Shown: one piece after another, positions 62,876-64,000 of the stretch
Numbering within the stretch: position 1 is the first letter of the stretch
Layout: every line of letters begins with the position of its first letter
Assembly: GCF_900162615.1 (NCBI RefSeq)
Contig: NZ_FUFN01000010.1
Coordinates: forward strand, 1,494,149-1,558,148
Length of the DNA stretch: 64,000 nucleotides
Direction of reading: 5' to 3'
Source of the DNA: Virgibacillus proomii
GTDB lineage: Bacteria > Bacillota > Bacilli > Bacillales > Amphibacillaceae
Notes under the pieces: generated by a model
Told to the model about the DNA's origin: nothing
The model's database searches: none
What the model saw: only the letters and a program-made list of their open reading frames with translations
Made by a program: the position numbers and the translations under genes

Positions 62876-64000
62876 ATGAAGGAAAAAACGATACAATTTG
62901 AAAAGCTGACACTGCAATTTGAAATCGAAAAAGAGAACTGGCGAATGAGTTTACCTAAATCTCAAACCGCAGTCAAAAATATTCGGCAAATGGATTTAAT
63001 GCTTCATCCATCTGATTTTTTTGCTCCGCTAGCTATTACAGAGGAGGAGGATTCCTATCATTTTTCGTTTACGTTAGAACCGAGAATGAAGAAATGGAAC
63101 CAATTGGTAGCTTTACATAGAAATGAAAAACTACGATTACTATGTAATATGACAAAGCTACAGCGTTATTTACATACAAGGATAACGTTCTTTCTTCATC
63201 CCGATAACCTTGTATTTGATGACAATTTCATGCCGTGTGTTATTTACAGAGGAATTCGAAAACTGGTACCACCTTATGAAATGACAGAAGAAACGTTTTT
63301 TAAACAATTTCAGTGTTTTATCATTGCATTATTTTCCAAAAAATATAATTTTGATCAGCTTTATCACGGCTCATTACAAAATGCTAAGGATACAGATTTT
63401 CAACGCCAAGTTAGTGAGATGGAAGATTTAGCGCAACTCATTGATTATCTACACAAAAGCTATGAAGAAGAGCAACGCAAAACAGAAAGAACAATGGAAA
63501 TCGTTCCAAAGAAACGCTTTCGCCTTTTTAAACAGCTTGCTATCATTATGATTATCGTTTCCGTACTCTTAGCTGTCCCTGTTATTTATTATGGATTGAT
63601 CAAAACACCATATCAGAATAATCTTTTGAAGGCACATGGAGAATATCTGGCATCAGCTTATGGAGAGGTTATTTCTACGTTGGAGGAAGAGGATCCAGAA
63701 GCGTTGCCAAACCAGACGAAATATATTTTGGCGGATTCTTATATTAATGTCGAAAATTTGTCGGATAATGAAAAAGAAGTGATTTTAAAAAATGTCAGCT
63801 TAAAAAGTGATCCGGATTATTTACTTTATTGGATTTACAATGGCAGAGGAGAATTTGAAACTTCCATTGATAAGGCTAAATATCTTGATGATCCTCAATT
63901 GATTATATATGGACTAATTAAAAAAATAGAGCAAGTTAAAAATAATCCTGATTTGACCGGGTCAGAGCGAGAAGAAGAAGTTAAGAAATTACAGGATGAA
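62876..64000 (+). CDS. essB: Type VII secretion protein EssB (partial, runs off the window)
   Basis: The first 375 residues of EssB/YukC. An N-terminal pseudokinase-like cytosolic domain (about 1-215) is followed by a basic patch (KKRFRLFK), one membrane helix (about 220-242) and the start of the helical extracellular domain. EssB interacts with EsaA and EssC in the T7SSb channel. AAAGGAG lies about ten bases before the ATG. essC is expected beyond base 64000, giving the S. aureus order esxA-esaA-essA-esaB-essB-essC. Confidence 0.9.
   Translation, partial: MKEKTIQFEKLTLQFEIEKENWRMSLPKSQTAVKNIRQMDLMLHPSDFFAPLAITEEEDSYHFSFTLEPRMKKWNQLVALHRNEKLRLLCNMTKLQRYLHTRITFFLHPDNLVFDDNFMPCVIYRGIRKLVPPYEMTEETFFKQFQCFIIALFSKKYNFDQLYHGSLQNAKDTDFQRQVSEMEDLAQLIDYLHKSYEEEQRKTERTMEIVPKKRFRLFKQLAIIMIIVSVLLAVPVIYYGLIKTPYQNNLLKAHGEYLASAYGEVISTLEEEDPEALPNQTKYILADSYINVENLSDNEKEVILKNVSLKSDPDYLLYWIYNGRGEFETSIDKAKYLDDPQLIIYGLIKKIEQVKNNPDLTGSEREEEVKKLQDE

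Noticed and set aside
1..64000. tRNA, rRNA or prophage genes
   Set aside because: I looked for tRNA-like cloverleaf ends, rRNA signatures, integrases, terminases and transposases and recognised none, though a tRNA could be missed by eye.

Overview
The window looks like a chromosomal segment of a moderately halophilic, endospore-forming, low-GC member of the Bacillaceae, close to Virgibacillus or Oceanobacillus. The evidence is a complete ectABC ectoine cluster, sporulation genes (spoIIP, splAB, a YjcZ-type peptide), a floT/nfeD pair, strong AGGAGG ribosome sites with many TTG and GTG starts, and a Staphylococcus-like order of type VII secretion genes. The genus is inferred; no rRNA is present.

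Layout. (1) 0.2-7.6 kb: a 4-hydroxyphenylacetate/homoprotocatechuate meta-cleavage operon (flavin reductase, hpaE, hpaD, dapA-like lyase, two HpaG halves, hpaF) followed by a GntR/FCD regulator. A TRAP dicarboxylate-type transporter follows at 8.1-10.9 kb. (2) 10.9-12.4 kb: a gene graveyard with recognisable pieces of a LOV-domain photoreceptor and of queC. (3) 12.5-25.3 kb: HMG-CoA synthase, a SRPBCC protein, an ABC transporter, a frameshifted TauE/SafE permease, Hsp20, a GltS-like transporter with an amidohydrolase, ectABC and an HD-domain protein. (4) 26.4-31.6 kb: a TetR-controlled SMR pair, a phosphoesterase, the lipid II flippase gene amj broken by one in-frame TAG, and a TIM-barrel/AraC fusion regulator. 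(5) 32.1-34.2 kb: a split, two-gene version of the plant Tm-1 domain architecture. (6) 34.3-41.1 kb: UV-damage repair (splA, splB, a pyrimidine-dimer glycosylase), a ZIP transporter, pabA/pabBC and a C45-peptidase pseudogene. (7) 42-55.6 kb: YeeE/YedE transporter, DeoR/YtkA pair, flotillin/NfeD, spoIIP, UPF0182 and small spore-type genes. (8) 56.7-64 kb: a type VII secretion locus, esxA-esaA-essA-esaB-essB, running off the window.

The most unusual feature is a dense population of dispersed intergenic repeats. One (family A, about 90 bp) ends in an intrinsic-terminator hairpin. Another (family B, about 165-180 bp, foldable) is bounded by TTTAT on both sides. At 49.8-50.3 kb two B units sit inside an A unit exactly at its TTTAT. 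Copies have entered the C45 gene, supply the last codons of spoIIP, and lie between floT and nfeD, between hpa genes and between T7SS genes. A third family gives 270-bp direct repeats flanking esaA-essA-esaB. Together with several pseudogenes this suggests a genome shaped by small mobile repeats.

All functional names come from reading motifs and remembered family features. No database search was run.
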